DNA from: Sapria himalayana
Lineage: Eukaryota; Streptophyta; Magnoliopsida; Malpighiales; Rafflesiaceae
Direction: 5' to 3'
Assembly: GCA_029783825.1 (NCBI GenBank)
Contig: JAREIK010002979.1
Span: 359,929-423,928, forward strand
Length of the DNA stretch: 64,000 bases
In this document: piece by piece, positions 15,881 through 27,490 of the stretch
How the letters are laid out: each line of letters begins with the position of its first letter
Position numbering within the stretch: the first letter of the stretch is position 1
The notes under the pieces: generated by a model
Databases searched by the model: none
What the model saw: the letters and a program-made list of their open reading frames with translations, nothing else
What the model was told of the DNA's origin: nothing
Program-made: the position numbers and the translations under genes

Positions 15881-16407
15881 GTTATCATAGTATATTATAA
15901 CTATTTATAAATATTTTATAAATATATAAAACTTTTCAAAATTATATTTAACTATATTTGTAACTATGTAAACTATTTTTATAACTATATTAATAACTAT
16001 ATATAACTATTTGTTCAACTATATAATATTTTATAACTATATGAGTAATTCTAAATAACTATATTTTTAACAAAATATATCATATGTCTAATAATATATA
16101 ACTATATATAATTGTATTTTACTATATGTATAACTATAAAGATATTATATATAAGAATATCTTTAACTACATACATATTTATAACTATATATAAATATTT
16201 GTATGACTATGTAATACTCTATATAATTAAATATAATTATATTTGTATATATGTATACCTATATGTATTCATATAATTAAATTTATGTATTTATTTATAA
16301 CTTTGTATATATTTATGTATAAATACTTATAACTACTTGTATGAATATATCTATATATAATTATATGTGTAACTATATATAACTCTATTTTTAATTATAT
16401 ATACTAT
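15881..16407 (-). repeat. TATAGTTATA-type repeat, inverted copy
   Basis: This is a run of TAACTATAT(A/T) motifs. It is the reverse complement of the ATATAGTTATA-rich blocks at 26600-27490 and 35451-36070. Copies of this block flank the ARF1 retrocopy. Confidence 0.7.
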
Positions 16408-17344
16408 AGGTATAAAAACATATAGAGGTTCTCCTCCCTCTCTGGTGACCATTTCTTGAGATTTATTGATTCTATTTCTTTCTCTCATCAAATCTCTTTA
16501 CTGCCATATGACAAAGGGATTGAGATTTAGATGAAGAAATGAGGTTTATGTTCACAAAGCTATGCAATAGGCTGTTTGCCAACAAGGAGATGAGAATTTT
16601 AATGCCAAGTCTTGATGTTGGCGTTAAAACAACCATTCAGTATAAGTTGAAGCTTGATAATATTGTCACCACAATTCCTACTATTGTTTTCAATGTAGTA
16701 ATTTTTGAATACAAAAACATCAATTTCACTGTGTGGGGTATTCAGGGTCAAGACAAGATTTGCTCTTTCTGGAGTGATTACTTCCAAAATACCAAAGTTC
16801 TCATATTTATGGTAGAGAGCAATGATAGAGATCGAGTTGTTGAAGCTAGAGATGAGTTGCATAGGATGCTAAACAAGGAAACGCTTCGAGATGCAATTTT
16901 GCTAGTGTTTGCCAATAAGCAAGATCTTTCCATTGTGATGAATGCAACTAAAATTACTAACAACTAGGACTTCACTCTTTTCTCCAATGCCATTGGCACA
17001 TTCAGAGCACCTGTGCTACCTATGGCTAGGGCCTCTACGAGGATCTTGATTAGTTTTCTGATTACATTGCCAGCAAATCATAAACAATTTTAGCATGAAG
17101 AGGCAAACTTGGTTGACATATCTGTATGTGGATCTAATCTTTGCCTATATAGCTTGAGTGTTGTTCTATTATGTGGATGATATCACCTGTTTCTAGGGTG
17201 ATTCAAATTGTATTTATATTTATATATTGCATGCATGAAATACTAGACCGCATTTACTTTGTTCTGATATGTTACAAGCCGAACTTGTTTATTTTCTGTT
17301 TTGTGTCTTTTTTCCATTGAATCCCAAAGGTATTAGAACATATA
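16408..17344. other. Putative target-site duplication flanking the ARF1 retrocopy
   Basis: The 17-bp word at 16408-16424 (AGGTATAAAAACATATA) recurs at 17328-17344 as AGGTATTAGAACATATA, matching at 15 of 17 positions. These words bracket the retrocopy exactly. The length suits LINE-mediated insertion. The surroundings are AT-rich, so chance similarity is possible but unlikely at this placement. Confidence 0.6.
16425..17327 (+). pseudogene. Processed pseudogene of ADP-ribosylation factor 1 (ARF1)
   Basis: The frame 16539-16967 (142 aa) aligns without gaps to plant ARF1, an Arf-family small GTPase of Golgi vesicle coating. Shared blocks include [38 protein letters not shown] and [10 protein letters not shown]. 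The copy is intronless across a coding region normally split by introns, and apparent 5' and 3' UTRs are present, so it looks like a reverse-transcribed mRNA. It cannot be functional. The myristoylated Gly2 is Arg, the P-loop glycines are changed (SLDVGVKTT), and the DVGGQD switch reads GIQGQD. A frameshift near 16965 precedes the C-terminus, which continues in another frame to about 17090 (CHWHIQSTCATYG) with two stops. No poly(A) tail is visible. Confidence 0.93.
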
Positions 17345-17635
17345 ACTATAAATAATTATCTTTGACTATATGTATAACTATAAAATATTATACATAACTA
17401 TATTTAAAAATATAATTAACAACATATATTAAAAATACATTTGTAAATTAGTATATAAAAATGTATTTTACCATATATATACCTATAGATAACTATATGC
17501 ATACATATATAAATTATATAAAATATATATATATACATACATGTATTAATATAAGTATAACTATATGTGTAACTATATGTATAACAACATGTAACTATAT
17601 TTATAATTAAATGTATAATAACATACAACATTATG
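17345..17635 (-). repeat. TATAGTTATA-type repeat, inverted copy (continued)
   Basis: TAACTATATGTATAAC-type motifs resume directly after the ARF1 retrocopy. This supports a retrocopy insertion into a continuous block spanning 15881-17635. Confidence 0.65.
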
Positions 17636-17639
17636 TTTA

Positions 17640-17740
17640 GCCCCCACTGCTGTCGCCGCCACCACTGCCACCGCTGCCACTTCCACTAATGTTGCTGCCG
17701 CCACTATCACTACTGCTACTGCTACTGATAATAAGTTTTT
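17640..17740. repeat. GC-rich imperfect trinucleotide tract (short copy)
   Basis: An imperfect CCN/GCN tract of CCACTGCCACCGCTGCC type stands out sharply from the AT-rich surroundings. Related tracts lie at 18495-18905 and, in reverse complement, at 36820-36935. Confidence 0.85.
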
Positions 17741-17870
17741 ACATACCTATAATAGGCTAAAACTCTACCCAAAAAATTCGAAGACACACAAATATTTTCA
17801 CAGATATATAAAAATAGTTATTATAGACACGAACAAAAACAAACACAAATTAAAGTTGATTGTTATACAC
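17741..17870. repeat. Duplicate of the TnpA downstream flank
   Basis: The stretch (TTTTACATACCTATAATAGG, then CTAAAACTCTACCC, then AAAGTTGATTG near 17850) recurs after the second trinucleotide tract at about 18905-19050 and again near 54340-54470 after the second TnpA relic. The pair trinucleotide tract plus this flank is therefore present twice in direct orientation within 1.4 kb, separated by a CACTA left-end segment. Confidence 0.75.
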
Positions 17871-18494
17871 CTTAAAATAAAATTAAATTAAATAATTTAA
17901 TATTTTTATATTAAATTTAATAAAAACAGAAACCATAAATAAAAATTTTAAATTAAACAAAAAAACTTCATTTAATAACTTATTCTAACACAATATTTTA
18001 AATAACTAAAACAAAAAAATAACAAAAATTATATTACTACTTATTAATCAATGTATCTACCTATTGTGCATAAAGTATAATCTATAAATGCATTTACATT
18101 GCTTTCTCTCACTCTGCACATCTGATCACCAACTTTCTGCTGTGAAAATGTTGTACGAGTCATGGTGCATCATGTTTGTTGAATTATGTCTTCACTTATA
18201 CAAGCTTCGTAAGTGAAACAATGAGATACAATATCTGTATGAAATTCAAACCACCAAATCAAATCAAAATAAATAAAAAAAACATTGTTTTGATAAATAT
18301 ATATATTACTACAATAAATATGTACATATATACTAGTATTTCACTCGTACATATATTATTGCAATATATGTTCATATAAACTGCAGTATTATGCATAGAT
18401 ATATATTGAGTACATATATATACTTAGTATGTATGTGCATAAAATATTGTAGTATTACATGTATGTATATACTAAATATATACATATGTATATA
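17870..18494 (+). repeat. CACTA left-end region, truncated copy
   Basis: Landmarks CAATGTATCTACC..., GTGCATAAAGTATAATCT and TTGCTTTCTC (18050-18110) recur at 48660-48720 in direct orientation and at 37250-37370 in reverse complement. The later part (18300-18490) carries palindromic GTACATATATACT motifs, also present in reverse at 36940-37110. The subterminal TAGCTAGGGA repeats and the CACTA terminus are missing on the outer side. Confidence 0.75.
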
Positions 18495-18905
18495 CTACAT
18501 TTGTCGTTGTTGCTAATACTCTTGCTGCCATTGCCACTCCTACAACTGTTATCGTTGCCGCTGCCACTGTCCCTGTCGCTGCTGCTGCCACTACCACTGC
18601 CATAGCCAATGCTGCTACCACTACCGCTGCTGATGCTCTTGCTGCTGGTGCTGCCGCTACTGATGTAGTAGCTGCTGGTGCTACCGTTGCTGCCTCCATT
18701 GCAACCATTGCTACTGGCACGCCACTACTGTCGCTACTACCTCTACCGCCCCCACCACCACTACTGCTGCCATCATCAGCGTAGCTACCATCATCACCGC
18801 AGCTGCCACTATGGCCACTACTACCGCTGCTACCACTACTCCCACTACTCCCGTTGATGTCGCCTTACCACCGCTACCACCGCCACCACCGCCGCTGCCC
18901 CTGCT
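18495..18905. repeat. ~400-bp GC-rich imperfect trinucleotide tract
   Basis: The tract is made of GCTGCCACT/ACCGCTGCC-like triplets. One minus-strand frame (18472-18720) reads as Ala/Val/Thr-rich, but this is what any GCN-type repeat gives, so I do not call it a gene. Its base composition contrasts strongly with the flanks. Copies of this tract type sit beside several CACTA left-end regions of this family (17640, 36820), so it is probably an element component. Confidence 0.85.
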
Positions 18906-19389
18906 GAAAATAGGCTTTTACATACCTATAATATGCTAAAACTCTACCCAAAAAATTAATATACACAAAAACATATTCACATATATATAAAAAAAAATAT
19001 TACAGACATGAACAAACATAAATTAAAGTTGATTGTCATACAGCTTTTAAAAAAATCCAAAAGATGCCCAGCAATTATGTTTAGAAAGAAAGAGTGCAAA
19101 TATAAAATGTTTTAGGAATAATAATGATAAAATAAGCTACCCATCCTTTTGATAAAACTAATATCGGTAAATATGGGACTCACGCATTGGAAGGTACGTG
19201 GCAATGTCTGAATGCTCTAAATAAGAATTTTTTCATGTGTCTCAGATAATGTGTCCGACAATGATTCATTAATAGGTTAATGGGAAAAGCAAAGAAATAA
19301 ACCAAAATAATAAAAATTGAAACGTGCAAAAAAAATATTATAATTATTTGCTACAGATAGACAAAAATAAATAACAGTTCAGAAATAAT

Positions 19390-21388
19390 TCTCATACAAA
19401 ATCATCCTCATAATTTATAGGGAATGCTAGCCTCTCCTATGAGGTTTCGCAGCTGGATCTCGGAATGCTATATGTTGTGCCAATGTTGCTAACTATGACT
19501 CCATATAGGACATCAGCTGTTGTATTACATTATAAATTCTTTTTATCTCATTGTTCATTTCTTTAATTTCTTACATTGCTTCAATCAAATTAGTATACAG
19601 CTTATCCTTCTGTACTTTAATTTCATATATTTCCTCCTTCATATGAGATATCTGCTCATCCTTATGTTCTTTAATTTCATATATTTTTTTCCTTCAAATG
19701 AGATATCTGCTCATCCTTCTTTTTTATTTCGCTCTTCATAACTACAATACATTCATTTGTTGCCATTATTTGTTGTTCGACCGCCTCATCCACCATTGCT
19801 GAGACAGATGAATTCGAAGCACGACTGCTACAACAAAAGGCCACTCCCTTCGAGTTGATTTCATACACCCTCTAACTTCTCACGAATTCCTATGGTCTCC
19901 AAATAAATAGGATCATAGTCTCGTGGTTAAAGATCCAAAGAACCCTCATCTTGTTGATGAGCAGCTATCACACATTCCTCCATTAGGTCCTGAGATTAAA
20001 TAGAAGAAAAAACTATTCTAGATATACAAAAATAAAATAAATATTTTTCATTCCAAACAATTTTCAAAATATACTGTAGTATTATAAAATTTTATTAATA
20101 TAACAAGTTCTTACAGCAATCATCTGAAACTTATTGTCAACAAACTGGCCATCCACTTTCTTCACGTGCATCTTCCTAAATATCTCATAAAATTTTGGAT
20201 CTCGACCTAATTCTCCAGCTTAGAATATGTTTTTATTAAGTCATTAAAAAAATGAACAAAAAATTTAACAAAATTAATAAAACCATGCAGAGGTTTGATT
20301 TATTGGACTACTAGGACAACCACTAATTATATAAATGTTTAAAATTTTAAAAGTGTACTAAATCTCGAGAGTGCACAATGCTCCACTTTGACCCTCCTGT
20401 GTGTTGACAGATTTTCGTATCTTGTCCAACTACCTCACTTTGCAGATTTTTGTGGGCAATATCTGGTTTTTCTTCACATCTGGCTCCTGCCAATTCTTAA
20501 GTGACTCGGGCCAGTAATCCTCGGATATAAAATCAGGCCTTTCTTTCATATTCTTCAATTTATAAACAAAATCAGAATACCATTGAGCAACTCTGATCTC
20601 CCATAATGACTATCTTTCCATCAAATTTGTGTGTCCACGTGCATTGATTCTATATAAAGAAAAATCACATAAGAATTTTTATTAACAACAAGAACTTAAT
20701 TATTTACTGCTTGAATAAAAACCAACATAATAGTTAAGTAATTTTATAATTATTTTTAATGCTTCTGTATTGTTATTTTTACCTGAAAGTCATTAAAATA
20801 GGAATCCTATGTCGATTTAGAAGCTTTCTTCTAGGAGAATGCTTTAGAATCAATGATTTTCTTGAAATACTTTATAATTATAGTCGAACACTTGTGAGAT
20901 GGAATAAAACTGTACAAATTAATAAATAACATTGAAAATAAGAAAATCATAACAATATAAAAAACCACTAATAGAAACATAAAAATTTTTTTTTAAAGTC
21001 ATTTTTATATATTTCTTTTACCTCCCATCCAAGATATCAATTTCTAACTTTGCACTGACTACAGAGGAAGGCACAACATTTAATGATGTCGTTGTTTTGT
21101 AAATGGGCAAACTATCGGTGTAAAATCTGTTGTAGAAGATAGAGATGGAACAAAAGTGTGTGCAGGAAGCACAATGGGTGGTGGGCTTACATTAGCTAAA
21201 GGTGATAGTAGAGGTCTCAATGATGGTGATGGTGATAGAAATGAAGATGGTGATTGTGATGTTAAAGTCTGGATATGGTGGCTATGACATGGTATTGATT
21301 CTGCAACATAATGTATCATACTTGATGAATTTGGTTCATTTATGTGTCCACATTCACCTCCACCATGGCCACATCCTTTAGGCATCAT
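19390..21388 (-). pseudogene. TnpA-like CACTA accessory transposase, degenerate
   Basis: This leftward multi-exon relic resembles the plant Transposase_24 (Ptta/En/Spm, PF03004) family. It starts at 21388 with MMPKGCGHGGG and a Pro/Ser-rich region. After a one-base frameshift it continues with YTDSLPIYKT to an exon end at about 21020. Later exons read FIPSHKCSTIIIKYF (about 20.9 kb), then LKNWQEPDVKKNQ and a KSVNTQEGQSG block (20.4-20.6 kb), and DGQFVDNKFQMIA (about 20.1 kb). The last exon (about 19.4-20.0 kb) has DLMEECVIAAHQQ followed by a Lys/Glu-rich coiled coil with repeated EQISHLKE. In this family such proteins bind subterminal repeats and aid TNP2. Several stops and the frameshift make it non-functional. 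It lies just downstream of TNP2 in the same orientation. Confidence 0.8.
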
Positions 21389-24300
21389 CTACAGTACAAA
21401 ATAAAACATAAAACAAACAATAGAGATATGATGAACAAGCATGCATTTGAGAATAAAACACACCGATAGATTTCAACAAATTATAAAAAGTCTTTTATAG
21501 TTTAATATTATAATAAAATTATAATAATTTAATTATCGGCATCACTGTCCTCCTCCAATGATTCTTCTGATATTTCGTATGATTCCGATAAAAGTTCGAA
21601 CTCATCTTAAGATAGAAATTGATCATCTTCAATTTCTATTATCTCACCATTTGAGTAACATAAATTTTTTCGATCTTCATCTACATTCACAGGCTCAATA
21701 TTATTTATGTCATATTCCTGGAATATCGTTGCAATATCTAAGTCTGCACTTCTTTGTTGCGATGTTGGTACATCAAATTTTGATTGTTCTTTGATTTTGC
21801 AAATCACCCACCAATAACTCTTATCATGAGATAAACTCGAATATGTAATAATATACTTGAGCAGCTTGAACTACCATAATAAATGGCTCATATCAATTAT
21901 ATATACATTTATTGTTAACATCCACTAGCTTATAATCTGAATGAATCTTTGTGCCCACATTTCATGTAGGATCAAACCACTTGCACTTAAATAATACAAT
22001 CCTATTATTTTCGAGTCCATGATACTCCAACTCAATAACTTCTTTGAGTTGATCATATTAATCAATCTCATTTGCACTATATCCTACGCATTTAAAGCAT
22101 ACACTACTATTCATATAATTTTAGAAGAACCATGCCTGATTATGTGAAATTTATATCCATTAACAAAATCCACAGGATAGGTTGTCACATATCTAAACGG
22201 ATCTTTACTTAGATTCTGTATAAAAATTTTTGAATCTCTATTTGAAGGATCAATTGCCTGTGACATTAAAAAATTGATATTAACAAATAAAAGATAATAA
22301 TAAATTAAATAATTCAAAATTATAAAACTTAATAATTTTCACATAATTTTTGAACCAAATCACAAATTTAGTTTCTAGCATATAATCGACATCATTGCTG
22401 GAAATTGCTGGTTGCCTATGTTTTAACTGCTCAACATAAATACTGCATAAATATAAAATGAGAGAGAAAAATGTATATCAATTTTTTAATAATTCTTATT
22501 AAAAATAAAATTAAACTATGATTTAACCTACAACCATTTTGTGTATGCATACTCAATTTATGGTGCAACCTTCTCACAATTAAGTAAAACATAGCTCGAG
22601 GTTGCTTTGTACTCTTCATCTATCATACATCTTTTCATTGCTCTTCCAAATTCACTTCTAGAGTGCTTGAAGATAGATAGTTTGTTCATAGAATCATCTT
22701 CTACCATCACATTACCTTCATCATTCCGAGGTACATTTCTCTTCTTTTTATTGACATGATCCTCAAAATAATAAGAACAAAATAATGATGCTTCTTCTAC
22801 TAAATATGCATTACAAATTGAACCTTCAACTTTTACCTTGTTTCTAACATTCAATTTCAACTTACGAAGATACCTACAACCACAATGTTTGGTTTTAATT
22901 ATATTAAATTACAATATTACATTATGTAAAAATAATAAAACATAGCAAACTTTATGTATTTACCTCTCAAAAGGATACATCAACCTGTATTGCATTGGAC
23001 CTGCTATCCTTGCTTCAAATGCCAAATGGACCTACAAATGCTCCATTGAATTAAAAAAACTTAGTGTGAATCTCCATTCAAGCTTACAAATAATAAGTGG
23101 AATGTCATTCTCCACCCTCACCATGTCATCCATTTTGATTGTGGTTGTAGTTAGTTATTTTAAAAACAAAGTTCTGTAAGGACCTTCCAAATACTTAGGA
23201 GAAGTAATTCACAGAATACAATTGGTATTAATAATTGCATAAATACATGACAGTCATGACTTTTCATTCCAAATAATTTATGATTCTTCATATCCACGCA
23301 TCTACCTATATTTGACATATCCATCAGAGAAATTCAAATTTTTAACCCATTCACACAATATCTGTCTTGCCTTCTTATCAAGTGTGTAGCAAGCATTAGG
23401 AAATTTTTTTGTTTCCTTATTTAGTTTCATTTTAGGATGCTAACAGTAATCATTCAACTCTTGTCTTGATTTTAAAGTAACTTTTGTTTTTTTGTCTACA
23501 TTAAGGATAGTGTTGAAAACATTGTCGAACAATTTTTTTCAATATGCATTACATCTAAGTTATGGTGAATTAAATTGGACTTTCAATAGGGCAAGTCCCA
23601 AACCAAACTACGTTTCCTCCAGCCAAATAATTTTCCTATTGGTCCATTACTTCCATTAGCTTCCTTTTCAGTTACCTTCTTCAAACCCAAACTCTGAATC
23701 TATGTCATAATATCATCTCCTGAACAAACTGCTGGTGCAACTGTCATCACAGTTTTATTTTTTCGAAATGCAGTTCTATTTCTTCGAAATGGATGATTCA
23801 TAGGTAGAAACTTACGATAGTTATCAAAACATGACTGTTTACCACAAAATTTGAGGGTAAATGCATCCTAATATTTTATGCAATATGGGCATGTAAATTG
23901 TCCCGCAGTACTCCAGCCAGACAACATTGAATATGCAAGAAAATCACTTTCCGTCCACATAAGGCCTGTCCTTATAATAAAATTTTGTTTCTTTAAGATA
24001 TCATAAGTATTCATGCCAACATCTCATAAATAATTTAACTCTACAATAAGAGGCTGTAAGATAACATCCAACATGTATTTCAGATTTTTTGGCCTTGGAA
24101 CCAATATTGAAAAAAATATATATTGCTTCTTCATACACAACAATGGAGACAAGCTATAAGGTTTCATTATCACTAGCAATGTTGAACACTATTCTCCAGA
24201 TTGCCCAAATGGCTAAAATCCATCAGTGTAGAGACCCAATCTCACATTTCGAATTTCTGCTACAAAATCTTGATGTATATAATTAAAAGGCTTCTAAGCA

Positions 24301-24458
24301 GGTGAATTTGATGGATGACACACTACCCCATCTTCAACCTCAAGCTCAGAATTCCACCTCATATCATTTGCTGTAGCATTTGATGCATATAGTCTCTATA
24401 CCCAAGGAATTAATGGAAAATAATATATCTTCTTAAAGACAATCTTCAATTTTTGTCA

Positions 24459-24984
24459 CGTATCTATAGAGGTGTCAAACGGGCCGGGCCGGCGCGGCCC
24501 AGCACGAGGCACGGCACGGTTCGGCCGTGCTTGGGCCGGCCCGGCACGATAAAAAAACGTGCCCGGGCCCGTGCCGTGCCCGGGCGAACAAACCACGTGC
24601 CGTGCCTGGCCCGGCACGGCTCGTGCCTTGGCACGGCACGCCGGCCCGCGTGCCTGCGTCGTGATTCGTGAGTCGCGACTCACGAGTCACGACTCACGGT
24701 CACGACTCACTGAGTCGTGACTCGTGACCCAACCGGGCCCCGCCCCCGGTAAAAAGACCGCGGGTCGGGTCCAAACAGACCCGACCCGCCCCGCCCCGCC
24801 TGCCCTGCCTTGCCGTGCGCCCGTGCCCGAGCGGGCCGGCACGGCACGGCACGGCCTTGCCGTGCCCACGAGCCGTGCCGTGCCCGAATTTAAAAAACCG
24901 TGCCCGGCACGGTAGCACGGTTGGGCACGTGAAAAACGGGCCGTGCCGTGCTGGGCCGGCCCGTTTGACACCTCTACGTATCTA
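24459..24984. repeat. 8-bp target-site duplication of the hAT MITE
   Basis: CGTATCTA occurs at 24459-24466 and again at 24977-24984, exactly flanking the terminal inverted repeats. A perfect 8-bp duplication is the hAT signature. Confidence 0.95.
24467..24976. mobile_element. GC-rich non-autonomous hAT element (MITE, 510 bp)
   Basis: Perfect terminal inverted repeats of 21 bp start with TAGAGGTGTCAAACGGGCC, close to the published rice nDart/Dart end type. They are flanked by a perfect 8-bp duplication. The interior is extremely GC-rich with many GCACGGC/GCCGTGC words on both strands, and the centre (24655-24730) is a cluster of palindromes built from GAGTCGTGA/TCACGACTC. It has no coding capacity; overlapping frames on both strands are compositional. 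It sits inside the TNP2 relic, between the parts encoding PRVVDT and KLKIVFKK, so it arrived after the CACTA element. The perfect duplication suggests relative youth. Confidence 0.95.
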
Positions 24985-26029
24985 CAACACGAGGTGCCTT
25001 CCTAAATCGAGGATGATCACAAAACATACACATAATTAAATCACTATCCCCGCCCCAATATAACATCCATCCATTTAAACAACAATCACTTTTTTTCACA
25101 AGTAGATCCATTCCTCATAGTAACTTTTTAGTGTTGTAAAAGTTGTTAGTGATCAATTATTATCAGGAACAATCTTTTTCATCAGTTCTATCACCTGATC
25201 AAATAATTTCTCAGACATATGATTTTATGACTTAATGCTCATTAGTCAAGCCACAAGTGATAATTACGAATGTGTTTTACAACCAGGCTACAACTCTTTA
25301 TCTGCAGCTTTAAGCATTTCAAAAATTTCTAAGCTTCAGGATTAGGTGGTTCATCCACATAATCCATATTGAAGTCAGCACTAGCAGCTTCCGTGATCAT
25401 TCTATTGTATGTGTTTGATGATTTTTCACCACACGCAAATGATTCAATACCCTCTATTTGGTCAATATTCAGAGTCATTGTACTTTCCTCATGATAAATC
25501 CAAACAAAATAATTTGGCACAAAGTAATATTTAGCCAAATGATATCTTATAGTGTTTGCATCAGGAAAAGGGATATTTTGATACTTGCGATGATTACATG
25601 GACACTTAATTTTTTCTTCATCCATTAATCTCGATTGAGTACATGCAAAATTTGTGAATGTTTCAAGCCAAGTCAAAAAATATTTATTCAAGATTCCATT
25701 AATAACCCTTATGTACATCCACTGATGATTTGATCTCATTTGCCTAATTTTATTTACAAAAAATAATGCCCAATCATTATTTTGAATAAAAGATTTTATT
25801 ACTTCAAAATATACAAATAATTAAATAAAATTACTTATAGATGAATTTTTAAAAATTAAATATTATGAATATCAAGGCAAAGCATTTGCAGAATCTACAT
25901 AATAGATAAAATAATTTTTAGCACGATAAAGATTAATAAATATCATAGATATACTAAATAAAGGGTGCAAAATGTGATAATACACAAGAAATAAAATCAA
26001 AATAGAAAGACATTTAATGTTTGAAGGAA

Positions 26030-26320
26030 AAGAGGGAGAGATAGAGTGAGTGAAAGAGTTAAGTTGGGGGAGAGAGAGGGGCAGAGAAATGGGGTGTCAG
26101 GGAGAGAGAGGAGGGAGAGAGAGTGTGAGAGAAATGATGAAAGGGAGAGAGGTGAATAGACGGGGGGAGAGAGGGAGAGAGAGAGAGAGGGGGTGGAAAG
26201 AGAGAGAACAAGAAAAAAGAAGAGCGAGAAAAAAATTAACAATGGAGAGTGTGTGACATATAATGAAAAAGAGGAAGAGAATGAGAAAGAATTATAGAGA
26301 GAAAGAGAGACACATAGAGA
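26030..26320. repeat. Polypurine (GA/GGGA) tract upstream of TNP2
   Basis: About 290 bases are almost pure purine on the plus strand, with GAGA, GGGAGAG and GGGGGAGAGAGGG blocks. On the transcribed (minus) strand this is a CT-rich tract ending about 290 bp before the TNP2 start. CT-rich tracts are common in plant 5' leaders and promoters and can form triplex DNA; either role here is inference. Confidence 0.8.
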
Positions 26321-26599
26321 GTGTTGTGTTATAATGAAGAATTATATAAAAGAAAATATAAGTTCTTTAGTACAAACCTATCAAATATTACATTCTTTGT
26401 TATACATACGTTCATATTTGAGCCTAAGGACCAAGGGCTGGGATTAAGTAAGAGTACGGTCCTTATTTGTATTATACCATATATGAGCCTGATCAATGGA
26501 CACTCTCATGCTATGTGCTAACATATTATTGATATTATATCTTTAGCCATTTTATTTCAAGTTAGTTCAACAAAATAGTATTATCTCATATTTTATATG
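26321..26599. other. Short unassigned stretch upstream of the purine tract
   Basis: A 66-codon plus-strand frame (26321-26521) is present but shows no recognisable motif. I see no other feature. Confidence 0.4.
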
Positions 26600-27490
26600 T
26601 TAGGATACATATAGTAAATGTAGTTATAAATAGTTACATTTAGTTTAACATATAATTATATATAAATACATGCATACAAGTAGTTATAAGTAAATATAAA
26701 TAAATGTACACAAAGTTATAAACAATTATATAGATTTACATATATGTATACATAATTAAAAATAAAGTTATATTTATTTATATAGAGTTTTTTAAAGTTA
26801 TACAAATATTTATATATAGTTATACACATTTAGTTAAACATTATGTTGTATGTTTTTATACATATACTTATAAATATAGTTACATTTGGTTATACATATA
26901 GTTACACGTATAGTTAAACTTATATTTATACATGTATGCATATATATTTTTTCATATAATTTCATATATTTATAAATAAAGTTATGTATAGGTATGGATA
27001 TACTATAATACAATTTTTATAATAATATATAAAAATCTATATTATATATATGTTGTTAATTATATATATATATATAGTTATTTATAAAGTTTTTATAGTT
27101 ATGCATATAGTAAGATAGAATTATTAATAGTTATATGTTATTATACATATAATATATATAGTTATAAGAGTTTATATATCATTAAACATTTAGTTATATA
27201 TATATATATATATATTCATACGAGTAGTTATATTTAGTTATACATAAATAGATACAATGTTATAAACAAATATATAGATTTTCATATATGTATACATATA
27301 TGTATAAATAGTTAAAAGATAGTTATATTTAATTATATAAAATTTTATTTAGTTTTATAAATATTTATATATAGTTCCACACATATAATTAAACATAATG
27401 TTTTATGTTTTAATTCATGTAATTATAAATAAAGTTACATGTGGTTATACATTTGGTTACACATATAGTTGTACTTATATTTATACTTAA
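26600..27490 (+). repeat. TATAGTTATA-type repeat (about 1.5 copies)
   Basis: ATATAGTTATACAT-type motifs are organised as two related units (about 26640-27185 and 27190-27490) that share AAACAATTATATAGATTT, TGTATACAT and GTTACATTTGGTTATACATATAG blocks. The same repeat occurs at 35451-36070 and inverted at 15881-17635. Confidence 0.75.

Larger units (their letters stand above)
21529..25739 (-). pseudogene. TNP2-like CACTA transposase, degenerate and MITE-interrupted
   Basis: The relic starts at 25739 with a transposase-associated domain (WMYIRVINGILNKYF, then CPCNHRKYQN) and KLFDQVIELMKKIVPDNN near 25.2 kb. After the MITE come RLYASNATANDMRWN (24.4 kb), RNVRLGLYTDGF, DVILQPLIVEL (24.05 kb), MLSGWSTAGQFTCPYC and FLPMNHPFRRN (23.8-23.9 kb), all typical of Transposase_21 (PF02992). 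DUF4218 follows (DCHVFMQLLIPIVF near 23.25 kb, YPFERYLRKLK and VEGSICNAYLVEE at 22.8-22.9 kb). A DUF4216-like part follows (RDSKIFIQNL near 22.2 kb, RIVLFKCKWFDPT near 22.0 kb). An acidic tail ends at a TAA at 21529-21531. Many in-frame stops, introns and a 510-bp hAT insertion are present. The intact protein would cut and rejoin CACTA ends. Confidence 0.93.

Noticed and set aside
18472..18720. 82-codon Ala/Val/Thr-rich protein
   Set aside because: It is a direct translation of the imperfect GCN-type triplet tract; equivalent tracts elsewhere keep no frame.
24453..25039. Overlapping Arg/Pro/Gly-rich frames on both strands
   Set aside because: They lie in the GC-rich hAT MITE, which has few AT-rich stop codons; the same frame-openness occurs on both strands.
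25997..26256. Leu/Ser-rich and Glu/Arg-rich frames
   Set aside because: They are translations of the polypurine/polypyrimidine tract.
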